Below are positions 35,801-46,857 of a stretch of 64,000 nt of DNA, piece by piece. The position numbers and the translations under genes are program-made. Location of the stretch: assembly GCA_022315425.1 (NCBI GenBank), contig JAIUPT010000040.1, positions 248,001 through 312,000 of the forward strand, written 5' to 3'. Position 1 is the stretch's first letter. Every line of letters begins with the position of its first letter. The notes under the pieces were generated by a model. It did not search any database and was not told the DNA's origin. It was given only the letters and a program-made list of their open reading frames with translations. Source of the DNA: Pseudevernia furfuracea (lineage: Eukaryota > Ascomycota > Lecanoromycetes > Lecanorales > Parmeliaceae).

Positions 35801-38800
35801 AGAATAGAGAAAAGGTGCTTCGATGTCGATGAGTGAAACAATATCTTGCCCAGGTTTTGGGATTTCATCCAGCGTACAGAAATCTAGCTCATAGGATCTC
35901 TCGCGAAGCTGCTGAATTAGTCCTTGGATATGCTGACTCGACTCGCCTCTAGATAAGATGGTGACCCGTTTTGATTTTTCCTCACGAGCTGGCATGGCGA
36001 TGATGTTGTTAAGAAGATGACCATCATATGCAACCGCATTGATTCCTTCAAAGCCGGCGCTCTTGAGCTCCTTGTTCCACCTCTCAGGATTGACATATGG
36101 CTCTATTGGTCGATCATCATCCTCACCAAGCCACCATCCAGGCAGAACGCCCATCACATAGTTGATCCATCTCGTCGAAGGGTCCAATTCCTGGAGGAAG
36201 AGGCGACCGCGGGGATGGAGTAGCTTTCGCACGTTCGACAAGGTTTCGCTGAGCTTTGGGGTGGCGTGGAGGACGTTGGTGGCCACGATAAGATCGAACG
36301 ACTCGGCCTCGAATCCTTGCTGGATTGGGTCCTGTGAAGCGTCCAGAATGCCGAACTCAAGGCCTTGGACATCTTTGAAACGCTCTTTTGCTGCCACAAA
36401 GAAACCGGCAGAAACGTCAGTGTACTTATAGGAGCCGTACATCCTCTCCCCATACTTGGACTGGAGCTGTGGTAGAATAGTGCTGGTCGTGCCGCCTGTA
36501 CCAGCTCCGATCTCGAGGATCTTCATATCGGGCTTGTAGTGACCTAGAAGTTCGAAGAATTCTGAGTTATCCCACAGTTGCATGAAATCGTATACCTTCG
36601 TTAGTATATCGTCTTCCATTAACACATCCAATGGATCCGTGGTGCCAAGAAAGATGTCCTTGGAGTGCTTCGAGATTCGGTGGATTGCGGTTGCGACAGC
36701 TGCGGCCTCTGTATCTAGCAATTGACTAAGGAGGTGGTCAATCATCTTTGTTCGCTGCGCACTATCCAATCCTGATATCATGGCACAATCATGGATGTTT
36801 GGATATTGACCCCCAACAGCCAACTCTCGCCTTGTGTCGAGCCATGCGCGGAATTTGTCAAGATGTTGATGAGCAGTTTGCACATTCTGCAATTGAACTG
36901 TCGACTCGATCATACAAGCTAAGGCAAGCTTTTCTACCAGAAGGTGACAGTCCGTGATGTCTTTGGCTGGTCGCATGAGTTGGGCCGCGTCTAGTAGGTT
37001 CACATCGCTCTTCCACTCCAGCTCAACAGCGGCATGGGGGTCCTCATTCTGGCCCTCGTTGTTGTCACCAAGTGGAGTCATTCGAAGACCTTTCAAGTTG
37101 ATCACGAGTTCACCCGCTGATACACCTACAAGGTTCCCTGATAGAGTCCCTGTGGAGGTAGACTGTGCCTCTGCTTGGATGACGATACTCTCCTTTGGAG
37201 GATTGATGTAAAGCTCTTCGATGTGTGTAGGAACTGACAACTTGTTGAACAGGCGGCCAACTCCGTTGAAAGCTGCGCAACTGAACAGTTGGAAAGAGCT
37301 ATCGAGAGTGGCTGGATGGAGCTGATATGGAGTTTCCTTCTCTCCAAGGCTGTCATTCAATGTGGCCACAGCTTTTCGTTCTGACACATGTGCACTGATA
37401 TCTGACAGACCGCGGAACCTTGGACCATAGTTGAGGCCAAATCTCGCCATAACACGATACCAAGTGCTCGTTGCAACCTTGCGCTGACAAGGCTCAATGG
37501 TGGGTAGCGGCAACTTGAATTCAGCGCCTCCTCTCACTTGACCAACACAGTGTTTTGTCCATGCTGTACCGTTGGACGAGGCAATCGAAAATTCGTACCA
37601 TTCGGAATCGAGCGTAGTAGTAAGGCGAGCCTTGCGGAGATGGGTTTGAATTTCAACGGGTTTGCCTTCATTCAGTATAAGCGCGGATATGAAGTCAACT
37701 CCTCTGACAGTATAATCGGGCGAATCGGTGAGTTGTCTGATAGCTTCACCGATCATAGCAATGTAACCAGCCCCTGGAAGTAGTATGTCATGAGCAATTT
37801 CGTGGTCTTGAATCCAAGGAACGTTATCAAGGCGTAACATGTTCCTCCAAGTCGGATCAACCTCAGAGGTTTCGACAAGGCGAGCACCTAAGAGGTCATG
37901 ATGAGGAAACTTCCGCTGCCGCCACTCCTTTGATAAACGGCTCTCGTACCAATATTGACCGTCGTAGTTCCACGGATAAGTTGGGAGATCAGTAAGAAAC
38001 TCGCCAGAGGGGTTGATGGAATCAAAGTTGACATCAACGTTGCTGATCCACAGCTCTCCAGCGGTCTTTAGCAAAGCTGTCAGCGCGTCTTCGTTTCGAA
38101 CCAAAGTAGAGACGTAGTGCGCGTCCTTCGCCCCCTTCCTAATTATCTGCCTGATTGGCCCCGCAAGAGCCGAGTGGGGTCCGATTTCCAAGAAGGCCTG
38201 CGGTTGTGGAATGGTTTCAATTATAGCGCTGACGGCAGAGAGGAAAAGGACCGGAGAAGTCAGGTTCTGAACCCAGTAGGAAGTTGAAAGGATTTCGCCA
38301 TTCTTCAACAGTCCTCCTGTAACAGACGAATAGAATGGTACAGTTGGTTCTTTTGCGTGGATGGCTTTGCCTAGAAGTGTTCGATATTTGGCCTCGACTG
38401 TTTTCATGTGATCTGCACAACATGAAGATCAGTTGCTGCTTTGAAAGGCGATGAGGAGTATGTTTGACGTGCTGAAAAGCATCTGAGTACTTACGAGAGT
38501 GATAAGCGCATTCGACGTGCAGAGCCCGAACGAGCACTTCGGGCTGGTCGCTTTGAATACTTGCCATGATCTCCTCGAGAGTGTCGGTGTCACCTGTCAA
38601 AGTGACACTGCTTGGGCTGTTCTCGCAGCCGATGATGACGCCCGTGCGAAGATACGGTGTGACTTTCTCACGACCAAGACCAATAGCAGCCATTCCACCC
38701 CGGTGAATCTTCCCGAGACCCAAAGTTGCCACTCCACGATAGTAAGCAATAAGAATGGCTTCTTCTGCTGTGAGAACGCCGCTTGCATATGCAGCGCCGA

Positions 38801-41114
38801 TCTCTCCCGAAGAATGACCGACCACACCTGCCGGTTTGATGTTCCATTTTGTCAGGAGATCTACCAAGCCGACTTGAATCGCAGTACAGCAAGGTTGAGA
38901 AAACTCGGCTTCTGAGAGGCGGCTCCGTGACTTTGGTTTTAGAATTTCGTCTGCATGGATTAGCCACAGGTAGGTTCAGTGCGGGCTATTGCGAAGCTCT
39001 TACCTCGCAAGTTCCATTGAGGGGGCTCAGGCAGTGACGAAAGTACCTTGTCTAGCCTTTTGATAGAATCACTAAATAAAGGCTCTTTCGAAAAGAGCTC
39101 TTTACCCATTTGCGCCCACTGGGCGCCTTGTCCCGTGAAAGCGAAAATCAGATTTGGAGTCTCTGTGGGTTTGTTTATGCGCGACGGTTCCAAAGGATTG
39201 TCTTCCGATGCGATACAGAACGCACGATGTGAGAGGGGTTGGCGCTTGGTGCTGAGAGTGTAGCTCATGTCATGCAGGGAGTCGGTATGAGAGGCTAGAT
39301 ATGATGCGTGGTTGTCCACCGAGCGGCGTAGAGACTCGGGGTGCGTCGCAGAGAATACGAGAAGATGGGGTCTTTCCTCGCTCACATCAACCGGCGGAGT
39401 CGGACGTTCAAGGCCATGAGCAGCTGCAGACTCAAGCAACACCTAATATTTGCTTTAGAACTGTCGTAGGCTGCCTTGGAGATTGACTTACGTGTGCATT
39501 GGCCCCACCAATACCGAATGAGTTCACCCCCACTCTTTCAGCTCGATCTTTAGGCCATGGCGTAGCGTTGACCGGGACCTTCAATTTACCCTGTTCCCAA
39601 GGGACTTCCACAAAGATCAGCTTTTGCAAATGAAAATCAAGTCGCATTGACTTACTGTTAGGGTTAGGCTTCTTGAAATTTATATTAGGAGGAATTGTTT
39701 TGTGCTCTAGGGCCAAAACCATCTTAATGACACTAGACATCCCTGAAGCACCTTCGGAATGACCGAGGTTGGGTTTGACCTAGCTAATTAGCCTCTGCAG
39801 CATTTTTGACAGGTTCGACGACAATACCGAGCCAATGTAGATGCCATGCTCGCCGAAAACGTTTGCGACAGCCTTTGTCTCAATAGGATCTCCAATCTAA
39901 GTATTACGCCATTAGCATTTATATGTGACCAAGTACACATTTATTCGTGTATAGGAAGCATCATACGTACCTTAGTACCAGTTCCATGACACTCGATCAT
40001 AGCCGTCTTTGAGACATCATGGATACCTGCGATTTTATGGCCTCTGCGGATCAAAGCCTCATGGGCTTCCGTACTTGGGCTTGTTATGCCCACTGTCTTC
40101 CCGTCGTTGTTGACGCAAGTCGACCTGATCACAGCGCGGACGGTATCTCCATCGCGTATAGCGTCGCTCAACTTCTTGATGTATAGGGCTGAAACTGCCT
40201 CGCCCCGGGCATAGCCGTCGGCATTAGCATCAAACGACTTACATGACCCAGTTGGGGATATGACACCCTGCTCAGTCATTGCTATTGTCATGCGTGGTGT
40301 TATAATGATGTTGGTACCGCCGACTATGGCTGAGGTGCAATCTCCACTGTACAAAGCTTGACACGCTTCATGAAGGCCGGTCAATGAGGAAGAACAAGCG
40401 GTCCGAATGGTCATACTAAAACAGGCTATTAGCTCAATTACGTCGAGTTGTCGAATTCTTGGCGTACCTCGGCCCCTTGAAGTCGAATTCATAAGACACT
40501 CGATTCGCGGTAATATAGTCACCGTAACCTATTAGGCGATACATGTGGTGGTTTTGCACGTCTTTCGAATCCATGTCAATCCAGTCTTCTCCAAAGACAC
40601 CTACATAGCAGCCAACGTTCTTCCCCCGCCAGTTCTTTTCTCCGGCGTTCTCCAGAGCCTCGTATACGACCTCCAGGAGCAATCTTTGCTGTGGATCCAT
40701 GGCCTCGGCTTCGTGCTTGGTCATTGACCAGAACGAAGCATCTATGTGAGCCAGATCTAGATCCTCCAGGAAGTATCCATACTGCGTGCCGACATGGCCG
40801 GCTTTACCTGGCTTGTACCAAGCATCGATGTTGTAGCGATCGGCTGGGACACGGCATTGGCCATTCCTTTTATTGACAAGGAGATCCCAGAAACCCTCGG
40901 CATCATGGACACCGCCGGGAAGTCGCATGGCCATGCCAATAATTGCCACCGGCTCGACTTCATGACTGGACCCAGCATTCGAAAGCCCATTCGGCTCGGA
41001 TGCGGGTGTAGACCCGTTCGTAATCCCATTTGTGTGGGCATCAACACCATTGGAGGGAGTACTGGTGAAGCCATTGGCATGGCCATTGGGCTCTTCGTTC
41101 ATGTATGGAGCCAT
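32823..41114 (-). CDS. Highly reducing type I PKS, KS-AT-DH-MT-ER-KR-ACP, 2498 aa
   Basis: Fourteen exons; introns at 40416-40467, 39897-39970, 39780-39827, 39605-39655, 39443-39491, 38951-39003, 38413-38494, 35242-35305, 35063-35172, 34795-34846, 34669-34719, 34277-34327 and 33741-33798 sum to exactly 2499 codons. After an Asn/Gly-rich leader come KS (about 52-475: Cys223 in IRTACSSS, His359 in ECHGTGT, His394 in NLGHSEG), AT (about 563-880, GHSSG near 659), DH (about 937-1215: His968 in DHEIAHDILLPGAGY, Asp1135 in HPATLD), MT (about 1385-1560, LEIGAGTGG), ER (about 1750-2065, GGVGIAAIQVA), KR (about 2103-2290: GGLGGLGR, FSSVSG, NYAAGN) and ACP (Ser2450 in LGVDSL). All catalytic motifs look intact. 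There is no thioesterase, reductase or condensation domain, so release needs a partner. It should make a reduced, C-methylated chain. It is divergent from the type III PKS gene. Confidence 0.96.
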
Positions 41115-41365
41115 ACTGGGAAGGGGGCTTGAGAACGAGTGGAAACAAGGCGGGACAGATCAATGATTGTTGAAGATCAAGAGAAAATGTTGTGATAGGG
41201 TAAAGGACAGGGGACAAAGGGGGAGGCGGAAGATGTGGTTAAAGAAAGCCTACGACAGATATTCCAAAGCACAGAAGAGTAGCAAGGCATTTGATATGAT
41301 GCTGCGTTGAAGGATAAAGATAACATGGTGAGCATAGTTGTAGTCAGCTACAGTGAAAGACCAAA

Positions 41366-41372
41366 CCCGACT
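41366..41372 (+). promoter_or_regulatory. CCCGACT element, about 250 bp upstream of HR-PKS
   Basis: It carries the seven-base core of the shared element but is followed by A rather than G. Taken alone it would be unremarkable; its weight comes from the two fuller copies nearby. Confidence 0.35.
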
Positions 41373-41518
41373 AAAAGATTTGTGGAGAGGTTTATGGTTA
41401 GAGGTTTGGATGGGCTAGATGGATGGATTGATTGGCAGATGTCGCAATACGGATTAGTGATAGAAGTTGTACTGTCAGTGATGCTCACGTAAGATGGTGG
41501 GTTTGAATTGCTATGTAG

Positions 41519-41527
41519 ACCCGACTG
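41519..41527 (+). promoter_or_regulatory. ACCCGACTG element in the PKS bidirectional promoter
   Basis: It lies about 405 bp upstream of the HR-PKS start codon. It shares the 8-bp core CCCGACTG with the SDR, MFS and P450 upstream regions. Confidence 0.5.
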
Positions 41528-41730
41528 TGAGCTGAACTGTGAAGATAGGGACTCCGTAAGGTTGTTATCTTTTACGAATAGTGAAACAAGATATCTTGGC
41601 TGGTTTGAGGCTGGCTTGCGGCGCGCGCAATTGATACAGTGTTGAGTAAGGTGGTCTGTTGTGTCAGGTTTGAGGAATAGGGAAAATGGAAGATTGGTGG
41701 ATGGAAATGTTGGGGGGTGCGCCATCCGAA

Positions 41731-41740
41731 TCCCGACTGC
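41731..41740 (+). promoter_or_regulatory. TCCCGACTGC element in the PKS bidirectional promoter
   Basis: It lies about 617 bp upstream of HR-PKS and 1066 bp upstream of type III PKS. It shares the core and the following C with the two SDR-promoter copies. Confidence 0.5.
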
Positions 41741-41812
41741 CCAATTTCCGGTAGATTGGGGTATCCATCGGCTAAAGCCTAATCGAGTTTAGCTCATCAT
41801 GCTTGTGAGGTA

Positions 41813-41843
41813 CGGTAAGGTATTCGGAAACTCCGGTAAGGTA
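41813..41843. promoter_or_regulatory. CGG-N5-CCG palindrome flanked by CGGTAAGGTA direct repeats
   Basis: CGGTAAGGTA occurs at 41813-41822 and again at 41834-41843, a 21-bp pitch (two helical turns). Overlapping them, CGG AAACT CCG (41825-41835) has the inverted-triplet form bound by Zn(II)2Cys6 factors. No such factor is encoded in the window. Function is inferred. Confidence 0.45.
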
Positions 41844-42184
41844 GTCAATCATCTAGCCGGCACACCATGAAACCTACTTCTATACCACCACCATAGGAAA
41901 GAGACCAGAAGGATTCATCCAAAAAATAAGAATAGAAAATAAACGTGCAAAGAACGTGCTCACAGACTAGCAGGCTTACTACAGCCCTAGAGTCTTAGGG
42001 GCTTGCAGGCATACAGGCATACAGGCTTCCAAGGATGCAAGCACACCCTATCGGTCCAATGCGGATCAACAAACGGCCCCCATTGTGCCACAATGATATA
42101 CCGCCCGGACAAGCTGCAGCCGGGAAGTTGCCGTGTGGACTACGTGCTTATACGATCGTCTTATCCATCAGTCAAACCTACATG

Positions 42185-42423
42185 CAGTCAGATCTAGTAT
42201 CCACGTTGCATTCGTTTGGAGATGAAGTCAGGTCCGTGGCTCCTGCTGCCTCCAAAACCTCCCATTCGTCTAAAATTTCCCACTCTCATGCTTTGTTGTT
42301 CCTGCATGAGCTTATCCATTGTCGGTATCTTACAGCAATGCCTTAGCATCGGCCATACAGTCAGGTCTAGAATCCATGTTGCATTCGTTTAGAAGTGAAG
42401 TCAGGTCCGTGGCTCGAGCTGCC
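42185..42423. repeat. 66-bp imperfect direct repeat pair upstream of type III PKS
   Basis: Copies at 42185-42250 and 42358-42423 match at about 58 of 66 positions; both contain GTTGCATTCGTTT and GAAGTCAGGTCCGTGGCTC. Weaker similarity continues downstream of each copy (for example GCTTATCCAT), so the unit may be a longer decayed tandem duplication. Confidence 0.85.
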
Positions 42424-42805
42424 ATCTAAATCTACAACCGTTTTCCTATCGTCCAGATCTTCTACCGGGCCTGACTTCTGCTACCATCTAGACCTCTGAT
42501 TTGTCTCCTTATCCTGCCATTCTCACACATCGTTGTTTCTCCGCGCGCTTATCCATGATCAACACCTCACCAAGCGTTTTATTTGCCACCTAATGCTCAG
42601 CCAAGGCCATCCACCTGTTCGTTAAAAGCACGAAGCTGCAACAGGGCTGTCCATTCAGCCGCCCAAGTCATTTCCACTGATTCTTCTTATCCAAGTCTGT
42701 CCCAGAACTTGTGTCGGTATCAACTACCTGAATCTCTAACCAAGCACTTCCATATCAGACCACTCATTCTTCTTATTTCACTGCACCATTGTATATCATT
42801 CTACC

Positions 42806-44230
42806 ATGGCAACAGCTGATTTCTTCACTGCCGTTCCGGTAGCAACTGACTTCGCTGCCAATCCTGCTATTTCCCCTCGGCCCGCATACGATCCTCGTGA
42901 TGATTCCTATCAAATACCGCTGACCGGACCAAATATGGCTATCAAAAACGATTACACTGTAAATGTAAAGGAGGATGTATCCACTACACCCGTTTCCGTC
43001 ACACATATCAAGGAGGCTCCAGGCCTGTACATTACCGGCTTGGGGTCTCAATACCCGCCTTTCCTATTCCCCCCCGAAAAATTGGAAGGCTTCATCAAGA
43101 AGTGGTACGACCTCGAAACTCCAGGGTAAGTCAAGCATCGGACAAACCGCACGCACAAACACGCACTGACATGGACCAACTTTAGAATCAAGAAACTCTT
43201 GACCATCAACCAAACCACTCTAATCCAGAGTCGATCAACCATCAAAGCATACGAAGATCCCTTCTGGAACCGCTCGGTGCCTCCGTCAATCTCCGAACTG
43301 GACAGATTCTTCCGCAAATCAGGCGTCGATCTAACCGTCCAGGCATGCAAAAAAGCCATGCGTGAGTCCGGCTCCGCACCCGCCGATATCACCCACATCG
43401 TCGCAGTGACCTGCACCAACGCCGGTAATCCCGGCTTCGACCTCCTCGTGGCCCAGAAACTCGGCTTGAGGCCCGAAACCGACAGGACGCTCCTCCACGG
43501 CGTTGGCTGTGCCGGCGGACTCTCGGCCATGCGTGCGGCAGCAGCCATGGCCCAATCCGCGTCCATGCGCAACCGCCCGGCCAGAATCCTCGTATTCGCC
43601 TGCGAAATCTGCAGCATCAACGTGCGCTGCGACCTCGAGGAAGTGGTCGAGCACCCGGAAGAGACGAAAATCTCCCCCGTCCTCTTCTCCGACGGCGCCG
43701 CCTCCTTCGTCCTCAGCAACGAACTCACCCCGGGCGCCAAGGACAAAGCCGTCTACTCCCTCGTCAACTGGGAGACGGCGACCATGCCGAACACGGCCAA
43801 GGAATTGGAGTTCATGACCGACCCTTCCGGCTTCCGCGCCACCTTGACGAAGGAAGTCCCGATCCTGGCCCTCAAAGCCATCACCCCCATGTTCGAGCAA
43901 CTGAAGCCGTTCCTCGCCGCCGACAGCGCGCTCGCCACCAGCGGCAAAGCGGTCGAAGCGACGGATTTCGATTGGGCGTTGCATCCCGGCGGGATCGCGA
44001 TCCTGAACGGCGTGCAGCAGAAAATGGCCCTCCATGACGGGCAGTTGCGCGCCTCGTTTGACGTTTACAAGAACCACGGGAATTCGTCGAGTCCGACCGT
44101 GTTGATTGTGCTGGATCAGTTGAGGAAGATGGGGGAGGGCAGGGATGATGTGATGGCTTGTAGCTTTGGGCCGGGGATGACGATTGAGATGGCCTTGCTG
44201 AAGCGTTGCCGTCACGGTGATGATGAGTGA
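42806..44230 (+). CDS. Type III polyketide synthase (chalcone-synthase superfamily), 454 aa
   Basis: Two exons; the intron at 43126-43185 gives 455 codons. The thiolase-fold core begins near residue 72 (GLYITGLGSQYPPFLFPPEK), as in fungal alkylresorcinol synthases. The catalytic triad is complete: Cys215 in GVGCAGGLSAM, His373 in WALHPGGIAIL and Asn406 in KNHGNSSSPTVL. The C-terminal GPGMTIEMALL motif is also present. About 70 residues precede the core, longer than usual for these enzymes. Fungal relatives take fatty acyl starters, add malonyl-CoA units and cyclise to alkylresorcinols, resorcylic acids or alkylpyrones. Being divergent from an HR-PKS that lacks a release domain, it may take its starter from that enzyme (inference). 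Exon 2 strongly prefers C- or G-ending codons. Confidence 0.96.
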
Positions 44231-44908
44231 CGGAATCCAGGAGACGAGTGGCCCGCATGTCAACACGATAGACTTAGTGTTGTTTGTTACATCTCTGTCG
44301 TTACAGGAAACGGAATCTCTTCAGATTGAAAATGCATGTGTGGGAGTATTGGGGTGGACATCTTTTGCAGCTTAGATAGACCAGATTGTATAAAGAAAAT
44401 CATGATGGAATTTCAAAAGACTGAGAGCACTTCTCATAGAGCGAGCAATCTTTCACCTTTACACATTACACTGTTACCAACACCTACCACCTTTCTGGGC
44501 CATATCTGTCTAATATTTTTGAGCAAGTGCAATTTAAGACATATCCACATTGGCGTCAAAACCCGTCAAAAGTTCTTTCGCAATTTGACAAAAATCCTCT
44601 TTGAATAAATAGCTTAGCTCTACTTAGCGTCCCCGCCGCCAGCGCAGAAGAAAAAACTTTCACATCATCTCATAGTCAATCTCTGTAGATTTGATCAAAG
44701 AGAATAAACATAACACATTCTTGATTTCATCATGTATCATAACAACAATGAATGACGCACACGAAATCTAATTTTCCCACCTGCACATCTCATTCATGAA
44801 TAGCAATCTAAGACTTGCCCATCTGCATCCACCAAAGTCTGTTCCAACGTTTACCCCGCTCTCTCCTAGCCCACATGCTCCACCTTTCCCCTCCCCCCCC
44901 ACACTTAC
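44231..44908. other. Convergent intergenic region, type III PKS and P450
   Basis: This 678-bp stretch carries both 3' ends and AT-rich untranslated sequence. No gene or strong repeat is seen. Confidence 0.5.
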
Positions 44909-46857
44909 TCACTTCCAGCACCTCACATTCACACCGCCGGTGACGGCACACGTGAGATTCAAGCTCTCGGTCCAGGGGCGATCTTCTTGGCCGGGAACGA
45001 CTTCGATTTTGTTGAATGTCTGGCAGAGGCGGATGATGGTGTAGGATGCTTCCGTGAGTGCGAATTGTTGACCTAAGTGGGGAGTGTCAGTGTAATGGAT
45101 GTAGAATGGGTGGCATGATTGATCAAAGAAGAATGGAGAGGAAGAAAAGAGAGAGAGAGAGAGAGAGAGATTGCCTTTCAGAGTAAAACACACGAATGCA
45201 AAAATGAGAGACGAACAACGGGGGTTGAATGAGAAGTACGGACGGACGAAACAAGGATCCACAATGATTTTCTTGCAAAGCGAATAAGAGGACAGACTTA
45301 CCAGGACAAATTCTCGGTCCGCCATTAAACGGCAGGAAGTTGAATCCCGGCAACAATCCCTCCCATCGCTCGGGTTTGAACTCCTCCGAGTCCTTGCCCC
45401 ACAGATCCGCCCGGCGATGCATGGAGTAGAGGACCCAGATGACCATCTGACCCTTCTGCACAAAGATGGGGCTTTGACCATCCTTGCCGCCGCCTCGCGG
45501 GAGCCACGTGTCCTTGTTCGCGAACTTGGCGTTGATCGGCACCACGGGATACAGACGTAGAGCCTCATTTAGGATGTTTCGCAGGTACTTGAGGTCTTTG
45601 ATCTGGTCAAAGGTGGGTGGCTTGCCGTTGAGGGTGGCGACTTCGGCCTGCAGTTTGGCCCAGACGTCGGGGCGGCGGGAGAGCTGGAACAGGGTGGAGG
45701 ACATGAGGGAAGCGGTTGTGTCGCGGCCCGCGATGAGGGTGTTGATCACTTGATCGCGGAGTTCTTTCTCGTTACCGCTGTGCTTGGCGAGTTCGTAGAG
45801 GAAGACGTAGCGCTCTTGGTCATCGTTCTCCGTGGCTGCTTCATCAGCGTCGATATCTTTGAGTAGGGCCGCCTTCTCGGCATCGGCGGCACGGAGGACT
45901 TTTCTTGCTTGGGCGCTCGCTTCGACACCCTTGGCTTTCCCCAGGATGGCTTCGTTGCCGATGATGTTCTTGGATTTGCGGTATTCGACGGCATTATGGA
46001 TGATGGGGCGCACGTAGTCGTGGAGAAATTTGCACGCTTCGTCGTACTTGCGGCTTTGATACAGCCTGTTGTACGGGCCTAGGCGTAACTTTTGCGCGAT
46101 GACGCCGAGAGCAAAGTCGAAAGCCCAAGAGAAATGCTTGCTTTCATCGGTGGCATCGGGGCGGAGAGAGTCGATGGATTTTCCGAAGAGGAATTCGGTC
46201 GCTGTGTCGAGAGTCTATCGAAGGAGCGATCAATTATATCCTTTTGGAACGAGTAACAAGGTGACGATATGTCAGAGGGCGGAGACTTACCATGCGAAAG
46301 AAGAAAGATTGGATGTCGACTGGGGTCCCATTGCTGGGCAGATAGCTTATCATATGCATAACATGATGCTCCATCAACCTCAAATCTCCAACCTGTTTCC
46401 TCACGAAGTTCGGCCGGATCAAAGCCCGGGAGTGCTCCCAGTACGGGCCATCGGCGTTGAAGATACCATGTCCCAACAGCTTGACCGTGGCTTGTCGGCG
46501 CAATTCTCCAACATCGAAATCCGGGAACTGCGTGGCCAAAACACCTTGCACATTCTTCGGTTCATCGGTAAAGATCAATGTTTCACCCAGAACCCTCGAC
46601 GTGAATGTGGGTCCGATACTCTTGAATCGTTCGTAGAGGTCCTCGAGTTGATATTTTCCCCTGCTGGCGAAGATGGTGCTAATGACGAAATCAAGCCCGA
46701 AAAATGGATCCCAGTGGCGATCCGCCTTTGCGGGCTTGCAACCATGAAGACGTGCGAATTTTCGAGCAGAAATCAAATGCCTGATTTGACTATAGGCAAC
46801 ATAGACGAGGAGAGCAGCACCGAGACCCACCGCGGTAATGTAGACTTGAGCGAGCAT
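44909..46857 (-). CDS. Cytochrome P450, CYP52-like, 547 aa
   Basis: Three exons; introns at 46215-46290 and 45073-45301 give 548 codons from the ATG at 46857. An N-terminal anchor (MLAQVYITAVGLGAALLVYV) indicates the ER membrane. The I-helix oxygen-binding motif AGRDTTA is at about 351-357, the K-helix ExxR is in NEALRLYP, and the heme loop is FNGGPRICPG with Cys492, continuing QQFALTEASY. The heme-loop sequence is the signature of the CYP52 and related clans, which hydroxylate n-alkanes and fatty acids at or near the terminal carbon. Within this cluster it may oxidise the alkyl tail of the polyketide (inference). The second intron is unusually long (229 bp) and contains a GA microsatellite. 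Confidence 0.94.
45144..45170. repeat. GA microsatellite within P450 intron 2
   Basis: About 11-13 GA units lie in the 229-bp intron that splits the heme-loop exon from the last exon. Confidence 0.85.

Larger units (their letters stand above)
41115..42805. promoter_or_regulatory. 1.7-kb bidirectional promoter of HR-PKS and type III PKS
   Basis: It separates the two start codons and holds no convincing gene. It contains three CCCGACT elements (41366, 41519 and 41731), a CGG-N5-CCG palindrome with flanking direct repeats (41813-41843) and a 66-bp imperfect repeat pair (42185-42250, 42358-42423). The type III PKS start has a strong context (CTACCATGG). Confidence 0.7.

Noticed and set aside
43331..44266. 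Long open frame (about 310 codons) on the minus strand opposite type III PKS exon 2
   Set aside because: It is a mirror of a GC3-rich coding strand. It lacks motifs, while the plus strand has the full type III PKS active site.
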